Below are positions 7,979-19,589 of a stretch of DNA of 64,000 bases, piece by piece. The DNA comes from Symbiodinium natans (Eukaryota; Sar; Dinophyceae; Suessiales; Symbiodiniaceae). The notes under the pieces are model-generated. The model was not told where the DNA came from, searched no databases, and saw nothing but the letters and a program-made list of their open reading frames with translations. The stretch's first letter is position 1. The number at the start of each line of letters is the position of its first letter. The stretch covers positions 1-64,000 of the forward strand of contig CAJNDS010000643.1 of assembly GCA_905221605.1 (NCBI GenBank), written 5' to 3'. Made by a program: the position numbers and the translations under genes.

Positions 7979-10928
7979 CCAATGATAATTTAAGCTGCCA
8001 CAGGTGCGTCTTGGAGGGTCTTGGAAGGGGGTGTTTAACACCATCCCCGCTCCCCGTATGGGGAATGATAATTTAAGCTGCCACAGGTGCGTCTTGGAGG
8101 GTCTTGGAAGGGGGTGTTTAGCACCTTGGAAGGGGGGTGTTTGGCTTAGAGGTGCGTCTTAGAGGGGAATGTTTGGCTTAGAGGTCTTGGAGGGTCTTGG
8201 AGGGGGGTGTTTAACACCATCCCGGCTCCCCGTATGGGGAATGATAATTTAAGCTGCCACAGGTGCGTCTTGGAGGGTCTTGGAAGGGGGTGTTTAACAC
8301 CATCCCCGCTCCCCGTATGGGGAATGATAATTTAAGCTGCCACAGGTGCGTCTTGGAGGGTCTTGGAAGGGGGTGTTTAACACCATCCCCGCTCCCCGTA
8401 TGGGGAATGATAATTTAAGCTGCCACAGGTGCGTCTTGGAGGGTCTTGGAAGGGGGTGTTTAACACCATCCCCGCTCCCCGTATGGGAATGATAATTTAA
8501 GCTGCCACAGGTGCGTCTTGGAGGGTCTTGGAAGGGGGTGTTTAGCACCTTGGAAGGGGGGTGTTTGGCTTAGAGGTGCGTCTTAGAGGGGAATGTTTGG
8601 CTTAGAGGTCTTGGAGGGTCTTGGAGGGGGGTGTTTAACACCATCCCCGCTCCCCGTATGGGGAATGATAATTTAAGCTGCCACAGGTGCGTCTTGGAGG
8701 GTCTTGGAAGGGGGTGTTTAACACCATCCCCGCTCCCCGTATGGGGAATGATAATTTAAGCTGCCAAGGGGGTGTTTAGCACCATCCCCGCTCCCCGTAT
8801 GGGGAATGATAATTTAAGCTGCCACAGGTGCGTCTTGGAGGGTCTTGGAAGGGGGTGTTTAACACCATCCCCGCTCCCCGTATGGGGAATGATAAAAAGA
8901 GCTGCCACAGGTGCGTCTTGGAGGGTCTTGGAAGGGGGTGTTTAGCACCTTGGAAGGGGGGTGTTTGGCTTAGAGGTGCGTCTTAGAGGGGAATGTTTGG
9001 CTTAGAGGTCTTGGAGGGTCTTGGAGGGGGGTGTTTAACACCATCCCCGCTCCCCATATGGGGAATGATAATTTAAGCTGCCACAGGTGCATCTTGGAGG
9101 GTCTTGGAAGGGGGTGTTTAGCACCTTGGAAGGGGGGTGTTTGGCTTAGAGGTGCGTCTTAGAGGGGAATGTTTGGCTTAGAGGCGCGTCTGGGAGGGTC
9201 TTGAAGGGGGGTGTTTAACACCATCCCCGCTCCCCGTATGGGGAATGATAATTTAAGCTGCCACAGGTGCGTCTTGGAGGGTCTTGGAAGGGGGTGTTTA
9301 GCACCTTGGAAGGGGGGTGTTTGGCTTAGAGGTGCGTCTTAGAGGGGAATGTTTGGCTTAGAGGCGCGTCTGGAGGGTCTTGGAGGGGGGTGCTTAACAC
9401 CATCCCCGCTCCCCGTATGGGGAATGATAATTTAAGCTGCCACAGGTGCGTCTTGGAGGGTCTTGGAAGGGGGTGTTTAGCACCTTGGAAGGGGGGTGTT
9501 TGGCTTAGAGGTGCGTCTTAGAGGGGAATGTTTGGCTTAGAGGCGCGTCTTGGAGGGTCTTGGAGGGGGGGTGTTTAACACCATCCCCGCTCCCCGTATG
9601 GGGAATCCACAGGTGCGTCTTGGAGGGTCTTGGAAGGGGGTGTTTAGCACCTTGGAAGGGGGGTGTTTGGCTTAGAGGTGCGTCTTGGGGTCTTGGAGGG
9701 GGGTGTTTAACACCATCCCCGCTCCCCGTATGGGGAATGAGAATTTAAGCTGCCACAGGTGCGTCTTGGAGGGTCTTGGAAGGGGGTGTTTAGCACCTTG
9801 GAAGGGGGGTGTTTGGCTTAGAGGTGCGTCTTAGAGGGGAATGTTTGGCTTAGAGGTGGAAGGGGGGTGTTTGGCTTAGAGGTGCGTCTTAGAGGGGAAT
9901 GTTTGGTTTAGAGGTCTTGGAGGGTCTTGGAGGGGGGTGTTTAATACCATCCCCGCTCCCCGTATGGGGAATGATAATTTAAGCTGCCACAGGTGCGTCT
10001 TGGAGGGTCTTGGAAGGGGGTGTTTAACACCATCCCCGCCCCCCGTATGGGGAATGATAATTTAAGCTGCCACAGGTGCGTCTCGGAGGGTCTTGGAAGG
10101 GGGTGTTTAGCACCTTGGAAGGGGGGTGTTTGGCTTAGAGGTGCGTCTTAGAGGGGAATGTTTGGCTTAGAGGCGCGTCTGGGAGGGTCTTGAAGGGGGG
10201 TGTTTAACACCATCCCCGCTCCCCGTATGGGGAATGATAATCTAAGCTGCCACAGGTGCGTCTTGGAGGGTCTTGGAAGGGGGTGTTTAGCACCTTGGAA
10301 GGGGGGTGTTTGGCTTAGAGGTGCGTCTTAGAGGGGAATGTTTGGCTTAGAGGCGCGTCTTGGAGGGTCTTGGAGGGGGGTGTTTAACACCATCCCCACT
10401 CCCCGTATGGGGAATGATAATTTAAGCTGCCACAGGTGCGTCTTGGAGGGTCTTGGAAGGGGGTGTTTAGCACCTTGGAAGGGGGGTGTTTGGCTTAGAG
10501 GTGCGTCTTAGAGGGGAATGTTTGGCTTAGAGGCGCGTCTTGGAGGGTCTTGGAGGGGGGTGTTTAACACCATGCCCGCTCCCCGTATGGGGAATGATAA
10601 TTTAAGCTACCACAGGTGCGTCTTGGAGGGTCTTGGAAGGGGGTGTTTAGCACCTTGGAAGGGGGGTGTTTGGCTTAGAGGTGCGTCTTAGAGGGGAATG
10701 TTTGGCTTAGAGGCGCGTCTTGGAGGGTCTTGGAGGGGGGTGTTTAATACCCTCCCCGCTCCCCGTATGGGGAATGATAATTTAAGCTGCCACAGGTGCG
10801 TCTTGGAGGGTCTTGGAAGGGGGTGTTTAGCACCTTGGAAGGGGGGTGTTTGGCTTAGAGGTGCGTCTTAGAGGGGAATGTTTGGCTTAGAGGTCTTGGA
10901 GGGTCTTGGAGGGGGGTGTTTAACACCA
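7979..10928 (+). repeat. Satellite array, 83-bp unit and 180-bp higher-order unit
   Basis: The simple unit (for example starts at 8240, 8323, 8406) is 83 bp and includes AATGATAATTTAAGCTGCC, GGTGTTTAACACC and CCCCGTATGGGG. A longer unit adds about 97 bp with GGCTTAGAGGTGCGTCTTAG. At 10046, 10226, 10406, 10586 and 10766 the period is exactly 180. The left part mixes both forms; the right part is nearly pure 180-mer. GGTGTTTAACACC and CCCCGTATGGGG are near-palindromes able to form small hairpins. Short ORFs across the array are by-products of the repeat. Confidence 0.97.
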
Positions 10929-11130
10929 TGTGGCTGGTTGTGCTCCTTCCGGGGCTACCTTTCCCACGTTCCCCGCTCCGCGCAGGAGGAATCATAATAT
11001 AAGCCGCCACAGGTGCACTTGGAGGGGGGCGTCAACAGCTATACCTTGCCCACCCCATCTGGGTAATGAAAATAACAATATAGGCCGCCGGAGGTGCGAG
11101 TTGGAGGGTTTTTAGCACTTGGAAACAAGC
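10929..11130 (+). repeat. Decayed edge of the satellite
   Basis: The same skeleton is still readable but mutated: GAATCATAATATAAGCCGCCACAGGTGC, then AATAACAATATAGGCCGCCGGAGGTGC. Spacing is irregular and extra sequence is inserted. It marks the boundary to the AT-rich block that follows. Confidence 0.7.
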
Positions 11131-13045
11131 CCCTGTGGCGGTTTATATTAATGCTAGCGATTTCTTAGGCATAAATATACTAGGAAAGAATTTACAGACA
11201 GGTTTTAAGGATTATAATTTAGGGTCTATCACCTATAATCTCAATCATAATTCGAAATATCATTATATAAGCTCTCGGAGCTTCCTAGAATTCGTCTCTC
11301 TCAGGGTTCTGCTCCCAAAAACACCAATTAAGAAATAAAATAGAATGTGAAACCCAAATAGGAACCAATCCAAAACAAAATACATACAACACAACGAAAC
11401 TTTCGCGTTCTCCAAGATGTCCGTCGCGAAAGCCCGCCACCACCCCCAATTAGGGCATCCCAGAAAGGCGAAAAGAGAAAAGAAATGAAAAGAGAGAAGA
11501 CAAAGGTTCCCAGTCGCAAAAGGCCCCAGAAAGGAGAACGAGTGCCTAGGAGTCCCAGAGACCTCTCGGCGGTGTTGGAGGCTTCTGCTCCCAAAAGCAT
11601 CAATCAAGAAATAGACTGTGAAACCCAACCAGGAATCACCATTCCCAATTAACAAGGCATCCCAGAAAGGCGAAAAAAGAAAGGAGAGAAGATAACAATT
11701 CCCAATCGCAAATGTAAAATCATCGACGCAAGAGACTTATGCTCCCAAGGGCGAAATGAAATTCTAAATCATACTAGAGAAGACCCGTCGACTCCATCGA
11801 CGGCATATTCGCCTATTGAATGGAAGAAGACGCACGCCAAACTTTGAAGAAAAACGGACAAATAAAAGATCCAATTAATTTCGGGATCCCTACATAGAAA
11901 CCTGAGAGCCTGACGCGCGAGCGTGGGCACCAACTTATCCAGCAAGAACTTGAACGAATGATGAAGCTTGAAGATAAGATTTAGGGATTGTCGCTTAAGA
12001 TTTAGGATCTTGATATCTGAAGGGACAAGATTTATTCTAAAATCATCCAATCGTTATGTGCGTCCAAACAAATGAAAGGGAATCCATATCCACGAGAGCA
12101 AGAAAAATTTCGAATTCTCTCCAAGACGTCTCGACGTGCTTAAAAATCCGTCACCATCCCTAATTATGAATCATCCCACAAAAACGAAAAAGGAATAGGA
12201 AGAATCGAAGATTCCTTTTTCCAAAGAATATAAAATTGAGACGAACCATCGCTTCAAAAAGATATTCTGATGAGACGAAATCAGAATGGACGTGAACGAA
12301 ATATGATTTCAATCTCCTCCAATATCCATCGTGCTCAGGAGGTAGGCTCGACCCATGATCCTGCGCGAGGGACATCCTACAAAGAATTCGAATGAAAGGG
12401 AAAATTCATGAATCACTCATATAGATCCAAGAAAATTACGATGACATCAAGGGTTGGACTTCGATGACCCTATGGAGTCCCCTCTACAAATCGAAATTCA
12501 AACGATCCAGATATTCCTGGAAAGAAGATCCCGCTCCATGCCGACAGCGCTCGTCGATCCGATCATACAAATTAGTTAATAAATCCCGAACCCCTTGTTC
12601 AAAGCCACCCAAACTCTCAAAGAGTTCAGTGCATGCGACTTCTGCGCCCAAAAGCACCAATTATGAATCCCCCACAGGAATTCAGAACAAAAATTGAAAG
12701 AGAGACTTCTGCCCCGAAAAAATAAATCAAAAAGGCTTTTGCTCTTCCCATCCGGGAGCCGCAGACAAGTCCAGCGGAATCAAAGGCCCCATGCACTCCC
12801 ATAGGAAAAGACCCACCACCACCCCGAATTACGGGAATGCACGGAGCTCAAACAACAGACGCACCAAAGCGGCTCCAGAATTTATCAATTTGCAGCGCAC
12901 CGGCGCCGCAGCCAATCAAGCGAAATCATCGCGTGAGAGTGTCAAGCATCTATTTGCAAATCTGCTCAGCGTCGGCCAGCAGCATAGCTACCTCGCAGAG
13001 GCGTAGCGCAACCTCGCAAAAGAAAGGCCTGGGAGCACAATTTAG
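11131..13045. other. AT-rich block without recognisable gene; dispersed short repeat
   Basis: No convincing coding sequence is present; open frames are short and low in complexity. A motif close to TTCTGCTCCCAAAAGCACC followed by AATTA recurs at about 11306, 11586, 12640 and, decayed, at 11748 and 12703. Around the first two copies a longer stretch is shared (…GTGAAACCCAA…GGAA…), and AAAGGCGAAAAGAGAAAAG also recurs. This suggests an old tandem or dispersed family of roughly 280 bp spacing. Confidence 0.5.
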
Positions 13046-13050
13046 CATTA

Positions 13051-14364
13051 TCACTCCAAGCACAAGTGCAAGAAAGTTTCAAGAGACTCAGCAACCTGAA
13101 GACTTCCCGTCTGTATCTTACGTTGTGCATTCAAAGCACCGTGGAGCCCTCGTTGCAGATCAAAAGACAAGCGTGCCAAGCAATCACTCCTTGACGTTCC
13201 ATGCCGTCGTTTCAATTGCGCATCAACCTTCTCACAAAGACTGGACAGAAGAGTCATGCCTCCTTGCTCGATTCCCCCAAAGCTTTCAAACACAATAGGT
13301 TCGTAACCCAAATTAGCTGAAGCACAACGCTCCCCAATATCATTACGACCACGTTTTCGTTCAGCGTAGCTCGTAGCCACACTCAGCGGCTCATTCGCCG
13401 CTTGCGCCAGTACTGACGGGAGCACCGGACATGTAACAGCAATATCGAGAGCAAGCCTAGGGAACTTCCTCCACGAATTCGGTTTCATACTAGGGGGCGC
13501 CATGAGTAAAGTGTCGGCAGGTCGGAGCTGCGGATCTTCAGCTATCAGTCCCGTGGGCTCCAAGACAGGTCTCAAGCCAGCCATTTCGGCGTATCTATGA
13601 ATCGTATTGCGGAGAGAATTATGGATCCCATATTTACTCCCTTGTCTCATACAACCCATAATGTGATGCCCAAGATGATCAAGAGATTGATGGCAATACA
13701 TGCATCCCAAACCTTCCCCGAAAATAGGTACTCCCAATCGCATACTGACAACATCCGAAAATGCAATATCAGAGAATACCAAATCACGGGTGGGTGAAGG
13801 AGTGGCATAAAGCCATGCCCCTGCTCCGGGTGCGGCGACAGCTCGAAGCCGCGCTTGGTGGGCCACACAACTCCCTTGGAGAAGATCTTGGTGGACGGTC
13901 TCGTACAGTTGTTGCAACTTAGCAGCTTGATCGATGGGCTGAGAAGGGTTGTAAAAATCTTCCTGATCAGTCGGAAAGAAACCACTAAGGTGTTGTCGAG
14001 CAGTATCTTCGAAATCTCTAGCAATTGAAGGAGTATATCCTGGCACCAACCGATTGATATGGGCATGACTCCGATGTCGCGCCGTGAGGTAGGCCAAATC
14101 AGCGACATGGAAGATCCGCATGCCAACCTCATATCGTGAACTCAGCAGCCCCAAGCCCCCCCACTTGATTGGCAATCTAGCTTGAAGCCATTGACTCGCC
14201 GACAAAGGTTGCCCTACAAGGTGTTCAAGCAACTCTTGTTGCAAACGGTGGTGCAATTCGAGGAGGCCAGAGATGTATTCCCGAAAAAGTGGCTTCTCTC
14301 TCCGTGTTTGCACCAGCAAATCAGCTTTCATAGAATTCAAACTTATACTCCGACTACAAGGCTA
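13051..14364 (-). pseudogene. Restriction-like-endonuclease retrotransposon, C-terminal fragment
   Basis: The frame opens after a TAG near 14364 in the RT thumb region (QARLPIKWGGLGL). A zinc knuckle follows, CMYCHQSLDHLGHHIMGC (Cys-x2-Cys, His, Cys). Then come RPADTLL and LALDIAVTCP, a spacing that fits the Pro-Asp...Asp core of restriction-like endonucleases of the R2/CRE type, and a basic YAERKRGRND segment. The fragment ends with FESFGG and a helical tail. The polymerase palm is missing, so this is a 5'-truncated insertion. Family assignment is by motif order, not by search. Confidence 0.65.
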
Positions 14365-14817
14365 CCAGTGCTACCGGCCAGGTCAAGTCTGGCCTGGAGC
14401 CGATAACCGAACCCAAATGCCCAAAACGCCCAAAAATCCTGCCTTAAATCCTGAAACTTGAGGCTGCATTGTTGAGGCGTCACAAGCTGTTTTTTTTTTC
14501 TGAACTTGGGTGGAAGCTTTCACTAAAGCTTGCAGAGATTTCCCAAACCCTGTGATTCAGCAGCCTATCCAAACTTTTGCATCCTAAATCGAAAACTCAA
14601 ACCGTCAGGTCGTGAAGCTTGATGCGTGGACTGTCCAGTGGTGTGGTCCTCATGGTGTTGTGCTGCTGATCAAGGTACTGGAGGTAATGCAGTTGGATGC
14701 CGGTTTTGCTTACAATGCGTGAGCTGTTCTAAATGAGTGCCAGCGAATGAGTACAACTTCTAGCATCGGTTTTCGGAACTGAGTGTTTGCATGGCAATCT
14801 GTACTATTTTAATGTTA
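14365..14817. other. No gene seen
   Basis: A 10-base T run lies at about 14490. No coding sense, repeat or RNA signature is recognised on either strand. Confidence 0.6.
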
Positions 14818-15938
14818 CAGATATTCAGGTCTTTGCGAAACCGGTCGAACAGCTGCCACCTAGTGGTGCCCATACTTTTATCATTGCCCGCCACGAAATG
14901 GTTCTTGTTTCTGTTTTCCAGACCCTTTGCCCGAGCACTTGTTTTTAGTCGGAGTCCGGCAAAAATCCAAGATCTTTGGATGGACGTACATTCAGAGCTT
15001 GGCGCAGAAGTTCAGCATTGTGCCTCAAATGATTGACTCGTCCTCAGGGTCATTTTGATTTTGAGCTGATCCAGATAACGTCCTTGAGAAAGAATGCTTG
15101 CGCAGACCTTTTTGGTGCTGCGTTGGAGAGAACTTTGGGGGTGCCAGTCGACCCAACCGCAAGACACGGTGACGACCCAAACAAGAATCCTTGATTATTT
15201 GAGGGGCGCATGCCAGGGGCAGAGCACCTTGCTGCTGAAGCTTCTTGCAATTTCAGCAAAGAAGCCATTCACATGCAGAAGAATTGGCGCTCTGCGGCTG
15301 GTACACTGGCGATAGCAGTGGTCCGGGTGCCAAATCGTCGGAAAGATTGGTCTTGGATAATTTAGTTTGCGGCACAAATGCAAGTTGCAGCGTATCTGAA
15401 GTCACAACTGGGCGTTGGCTGGGTCAACCGGTCCTTCAGGTAGAAACGCAGCTTCAAAGGGTGAAATAAGATAAAATAAGTGCACGAATACTGTGCTTGG
15501 TTCTGAACAAGAGCTTCGCATCTGCAAACAGCGCGAGAACATGCAAGGACCGTAGTCCGACATTGGCTACTTGGAGAGGATGGAAGATGAGGTTCTGGCA
15601 GACACCTATGATCGGGAAGTTGAGCTTCAGGCTGAAATGTGGGCCACGAGATGGGGTTACACAACGTGCCTCCAGTCTTGGTGAGAAGGGTGTTGCTCTG
15701 GGTTGCACATCTCGACACCGCCGCTGGCGCTGATGACCACGATTTGGCACCACCTGTTGAGCACGAGGAAGACGCCCACGCGACAGTCAACTTCAGCAAC
15801 TCTGTGGGCATAGCAGGTCTATTGCACATCATTCACAACGGTGCAAAAAGGAATCACGCCAGCGTTTGCTTGAGACTTGCTTCTCTGACCGCATCAGTTG
15901 ATATATGTGACCCTCCTAGTTTCCCAGTTGACACGTGA
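14818..15938 (+). pseudogene. Decayed coding remnant, family unknown
   Basis: Several adjacent plus-strand segments each read as smooth protein but in different frames. They are about 14829-14922 (ending VLVSVF), 14921-15040 (PDPLPEHLFLVG… to MIDSSSG), 15050-15200 (HFDFELIQITSLRK… to GDDPNKNP), and 15639-15938 (LHNVPPVLVRRVL… with GIAGLLHIIHN). The joins are single-base offsets, which fits a decayed gene rather than introns, although TCAG|GG at about 15050 could also be an acceptor. I do not recognise the protein. Confidence 0.35.
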
Positions 15939-16434
15939 TGTGCACTTGAGTTGTCTGCTATGAGTGTGAAGCATAGGCACGAGGGACATGTCACCGCAGT
16001 GCAGATTTCTCTTGGCTTGGTGAGACCTTGTTTTGAGTGGGAAGAACCGTTTTCTGTTCGTTTTCTCGAAACTCGTTTGTCGGAACTCGTTTCCTGTTTG
16101 TGACCTGGTATTTGATGACCAGAAGTGACTCAAGCCAGTTTAGGTCTGCACAGAGCTCAGCAGAGCACCTAAGAGGTGCTAGGAACCTACCCACAGTGTT
16201 TAGGAGTAGAAGTTCCATGGCTGAGTGTTTTCACCTGAAGTACCTTTGTTGTCCCATGTCTGGCAGACAGTGTTTGAAGCTGGAGAGCCGTACTCGCATT
16301 GGCTCAAGACGAGCGGAGCTCGAGAAGCTGTGAACAGCGCAGTGAAAAGAGTCCGCACTTCGTGCTGTGAGGGTTGAGTGTAGTCTTGACCTGAGGTCCC
16401 TTAGGCCCCCGTAGCTGTACCACGAGTTTCAACG
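15939..16434 (+). other. Probable 5' LTR and leader of a copia-type element
   Basis: This stretch directly precedes a tRNA-type primer binding site and a gag ORF, so it should contain the 5' LTR. No second copy was found downstream, so the LTR limits cannot be set. A spliced-leader-like stretch, ending TTGGCTCAAG, lies at 16288-16308. Confidence 0.4.
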
Positions 16435-16446
16435 TGGTAGCGGAGC
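16435..16446 (+). promoter_or_regulatory. Retrotransposon primer binding site
   Basis: TGGTAGCGGAGC begins with TGG, the complement of tRNA CCA, and resembles the site complementary to initiator tRNA-Met (TGGTAGCAGAG in many eukaryotes). The identical 12-mer occurs one base inside the 5' LTR of the complete element at 28461-39293, which supports the call. It lies 13 bases before the gag ATG. Confidence 0.75.
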
Positions 16447-16459
16447 CTCGTGCTCCAGC

Positions 16460-17938
16460 ATGGACAATAGTGAAGAACGTGTGCCTGGACGAGACCGTTC
16501 TCCAAGAGGCCGCAGTGCAAGCAGCCTGAGTTCCACAGGGCTTACTGGTGCAAGGTCACCAAGTGCCCGTGGGAGAAGAGAACGTGGAAGGTCTTTGCCA
16601 GCGCGACCAACTTCAGTTCCACGCGGAGTAGACCCAAGGCAGTGGACAGCTACGACTGGAGCAGGCCATCAGCCACCAGTCGGGGCTGTGCCTTCGTTTG
16701 GACCTCAGTTCTACCAGATGGGAACACCCCCTCAGACAGCACCACAAGAACCCCTTCAAGTTCCGAATACACAGTTGCCCATTGCACCTGGAGTAGCTCA
16801 ACAGATGGAGTTCACGAGGGCAATGCTGCAAGCGCAGGACGAGCAGATCCGACAGCAGGCAGCTCAACTTCAACAGATGAGTGCCATGCTTACGCAAGCA
16901 TTGCAGCTTGCAAGTGCGAATGCTGCCAATGCGCATATTGCAGCAGCTGCAGCTTCATCGTCGACGAGTCCTACACCTGGAGGAGACCCCTCAGCAGCAC
17001 CTGCGAATCCATCGACTCCTGTGGACATGGAAGTAGACTCTGGTGTACGAAACAAGAGAGCAGAGGGTTACATTCCACAGTTGCCTCAGCTGAACTATGC
17101 GTCCATGACGAGCAGACATGCTGAAATCCGAGTTTGGACAGCCTACAGAGACGAACTTACGAGTTGGCTTTGTTTGCTCGACGACCGCTACGCTACGGAA
17201 TTGCAAGAAGCGATCAGTAGCAATGTGGAAGTCTTGCAAGTGAGGCTTGAAGCCGGGAAAGCAGCCCGGTCAACCAAACTTTGGTTTTTGCTTCGTCAGT
17301 CCATGAGCAAGTTCCAACGTGGGCAAGATTTGGCGCATCTCATCGAGGTGAAACAAATGGGAGCAAGTGCCGGATACGAACTCTGGCGCTCGTTGAACAA
17401 CGAATTGTCAGTTCGCTCCAGAGTGGAGGGACAGGCCCTCCGCGAACAGGCGTTAGGCCTGGTGCCACCAAAGCATCTCAAGCGACCACTTGATGTCGCC
17501 AGGTGGTACACCACCGAGCTTCTCAAGTTTGAGGCGCAGGTGAAGCATCGCTTCCCGGAGTTGCTCATCGGAGAACAAGAGGGAGTCCTGTGCCTGATGA
17601 AGCACTTGGATTCTGAGACCAAGAGATATCTGCTCCTCCATCACTCAACAAAGAGCATGGGTGAGCTGATGACCGGTTTGCAGTTTTACGATGAGCAGCT
17701 TCGTGTGATGGACTTCCAGAGAGAAGGAGCATCCGGGTATGCGAATGCCTTCAAGGGTGGCAAGGGCGGAAAGGGCGACAGAGACAAGAGCAACAAAGGC
17801 TCCAAGGGCAACAAGGGCAACAAAGGCGAGAAAGGAGAAAAGGGACTGAAGGGTGGCAAAGCGAAAGGAAAGGATAAGAAAGATAGAGAGATTGCTGGAG
17901 GATATGGAAAGCAACATGTCTATGGGGCAATTGAGTAA
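16460..17938 (+). CDS. gag: Copia-type Gag (orphan, no pol)
   Basis: The ATG at 16460 follows the primer binding site. The protein has an Arg/Ser-rich N terminus, a Gln-rich coiled segment (residues 115-160), an Ala/Ser/Pro linker, and the Gag core from about residue 205 (GYIPQLPQLNYASM…) to 425. It ends in a Gly/Lys tail. The core aligns by eye with the Gag of the minus-strand element at 56510-58453 (KYLPQLPVI…, YFEEQLRMCD versus FYDEQLRVMD). There is no CCHC knuckle, and no protease or pol follows, so the element is truncated or was a source of short Gag-only RNA. The ORF itself is intact. Confidence 0.85.
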   Translation: MDNSEERVPGRDRSPRGRSASSLSSTGLTGARSPSARGRRERGRSLPARPTSVPRGVDPRQWTATTGAGHQPPVGAVPSFGPQFYQMGTPPQTAPQEPLQVPNTQLPIAPGVAQQMEFTRAMLQAQDEQIRQQAAQLQQMSAMLTQALQLASANAANAHIAAAAASSSTSPTPGGDPSAAPANPSTPVDMEVDSGVRNKRAEGYIPQLPQLNYASMTSRHAEIRVWTAYRDELTSWLCLLDDRYATELQEAISSNVEVLQVRLEAGKAARSTKLWFLLRQSMSKFQRGQDLAHLIEVKQMGASAGYELWRSLNNELSVRSRVEGQALREQALGLVPPKHLKRPLDVARWYTTELLKFEAQVKHRFPELLIGEQEGVLCLMKHLDSETKRYLLLHHSTKSMGELMTGLQFYDEQLRVMDFQREGASGYANAFKGGKGGKGDRDKSNKGSKGNKGNKGEKGEKGLKGGKAKGKDKKDREIAGGYGKQHVYGAIE

Positions 17939-18895
17939 CAGCCTCAACCAATTCCTGAACCTCATTGGTTTTAGCAGCCATGAACGATTCCAAGAATGCG
18001 TGGGAGCCCATGACGGGGGTCTTCAAGACAGCAAGGTCGCAACCAGTGAATTTCGAAATGAGATTCCAATAACCAACCAAATCATCATCGAGATCATCTA
18101 TTTCAGATGGCAGAAAATATATTTCTCAATCTCGATATCCCATATCGTAGATATGGGAGGATTTGCGCCAAAGGGGCGCGTTGGTTTTTCCATCTATTGG
18201 GATCCAATCGTCCATTCTGGTATTGCAAGCCCTAGTATCCGGCATCTCGGATAGCAAGAACGAGTTTCGTTCTGCTCCTGCCTTCTGGAACCTAAAAGCT
18301 GCACACACCTCAGAAATGCGCACCTACCCCTTTCGGGGCATGTGAACGGTGAACGTCTCTAATTCTAGGAGACGATGACGGTATTGACCAAGACATGTCG
18401 CGACACTACGTGTAGAGATCGCGAGAAAACACTGCGTGGGCTAAGGGTCCAGAAAGTTGTGGAATACGCGGGTTTGTTCAATGGGATTCTACAAACTATA
18501 AGGGTGTTGAAACCTTCCATGGACCCTTCGGGCACATCGGATGAGCCCTCGCGATGTGCCATCTTCAAGACGTGGAGCCCACTATCGAGGGCTCCGAAAA
18601 TCTGGCTGTCAGAGGCTGTCACCCAAGACCCTTCAAGACCCTTCCAGACCCTTCACCCCCTGCCAACATGGTGGCATTCTCATGGTGGCACTCTCAAGCT
18701 CGGGCGTTAGGTTGCTTAGGCTTAAGTTCTATTGCCAAAATCCCGACCAATCCTACCAACAGATAGAAAATTGACAGCCTCAAGGGCTCAGCCTCCTGGC
18801 ACCACCTGGCTGAAACGTTTCTTTGGCGCCATGTTGCAAAAGAGGACGTGTCTGGTGGCCTCCAGCCAGCCGAGGCTCCTTGACGCAATCTCTCA
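17939..18895. other. No gene seen
   Basis: No protein similarity is recognised. There are short local palindromes (ATATCCCATATCGTAGATATGGGA at 18135-18158) and several CCCTTCAAGACCCTTCCAGACCC-type imperfect repeats near 18628-18655. The boundary between the end of the copia fragment and genomic DNA could not be fixed. Confidence 0.55.
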
Positions 18896-19006
18896 GTTTT
18901 GGGGTTTAGGGTTTAAAGTTTAAGGTTTTGGCTTTAGGGTTTAGGGTTTAGGGTTTTTTAGGGTTTAGGGTTTAGGGTTTAGGGTTTAGGGTTTAGGGTT
19001 TAGGGT

Positions 19007-19007
<1 letters not shown>
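18896..19007 (+). repeat. Interstitial telomeric array (TTTAGGG)n
   Basis: Mostly perfect TTTAGGG heptamers, with variants in the first 60 bases. TTTAGGG is the plant/alveolate-type telomere repeat known from dinoflagellates. It is internal here, not at a chromosome end. Confidence 0.95.
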
Positions 19008-19073
<66 letters not shown>

Positions 19074-19076
19074 GTT

Positions 19077-19164
<88 letters not shown>

Positions 19165-19171
19165 GGTTTGG
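19005..19171 (+). repeat. Variant heptamer array (TTGAGGG)n
   Basis: About 23 copies of TTGAGGG follow the TTTAGGG array in phase. The change is a single T to G transition point inside the array, so the variant block appears to have been amplified from one mutated unit. Confidence 0.95.
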
Positions 19172-19435
19172 GGTGCGGAGCGGTCATAGGGACATTGAAG
19201 CATGTTGAGAACCGCCGCAATATGTGTGGCTCAAGATGGCCCTGGGAGCCATCTGAAGAAGGGAAAAGCCCCTCCCAAACCTGGAGCTCAAGCATTTCCA
19301 GCCCAAGAACCGACAAATGAAACCGCTAAGCCAAGTGGGCCGATCTAAATCATGGGCCCTTTGCCAATCTCTGTTTTCACATCTTGTTCAAACCTTGAAA
19401 CAACCACCCGAACAAAATAACAAAACAAACGGCCG

Positions 19436-19507
19436 CAAGCCCTAAACCCTAAACCCTAAACCCTAAACCCTAAACCCTAAACCCTAAACCCTAAACCCTA
19501 AACCCCC
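19436..19507 (-). repeat. Interstitial telomeric array, opposite orientation (CCCTAAA)n
   Basis: About ten CCCTAAA units end in a C run (AAACCCCCCCC). The orientation is opposite to the arrays at 18896-19171. Confidence 0.95.
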
Positions 19508-19589
19508 CCCATAGCAGCGCAGGGTCTGCGGGTGGTCCGAGGAGGAACGCAGCGGTGCGACTTCGGGAGCCACCTGGCGGCAAGAATGA

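Noticed and set aside
8294-9748. Short ORFs in the satellite
   Set aside because: Repeat by-products that recur with each unit.
7979-10928. CRISPR-like array
   Set aside because: Units are contiguous with no unique spacers, no cas genes are present, and the host is eukaryotic.
18993-19316. NPQPSTLNPQPSTL repeat protein on the minus strand
   Set aside because: Direct translation of the TTGAGGG heptamer array.
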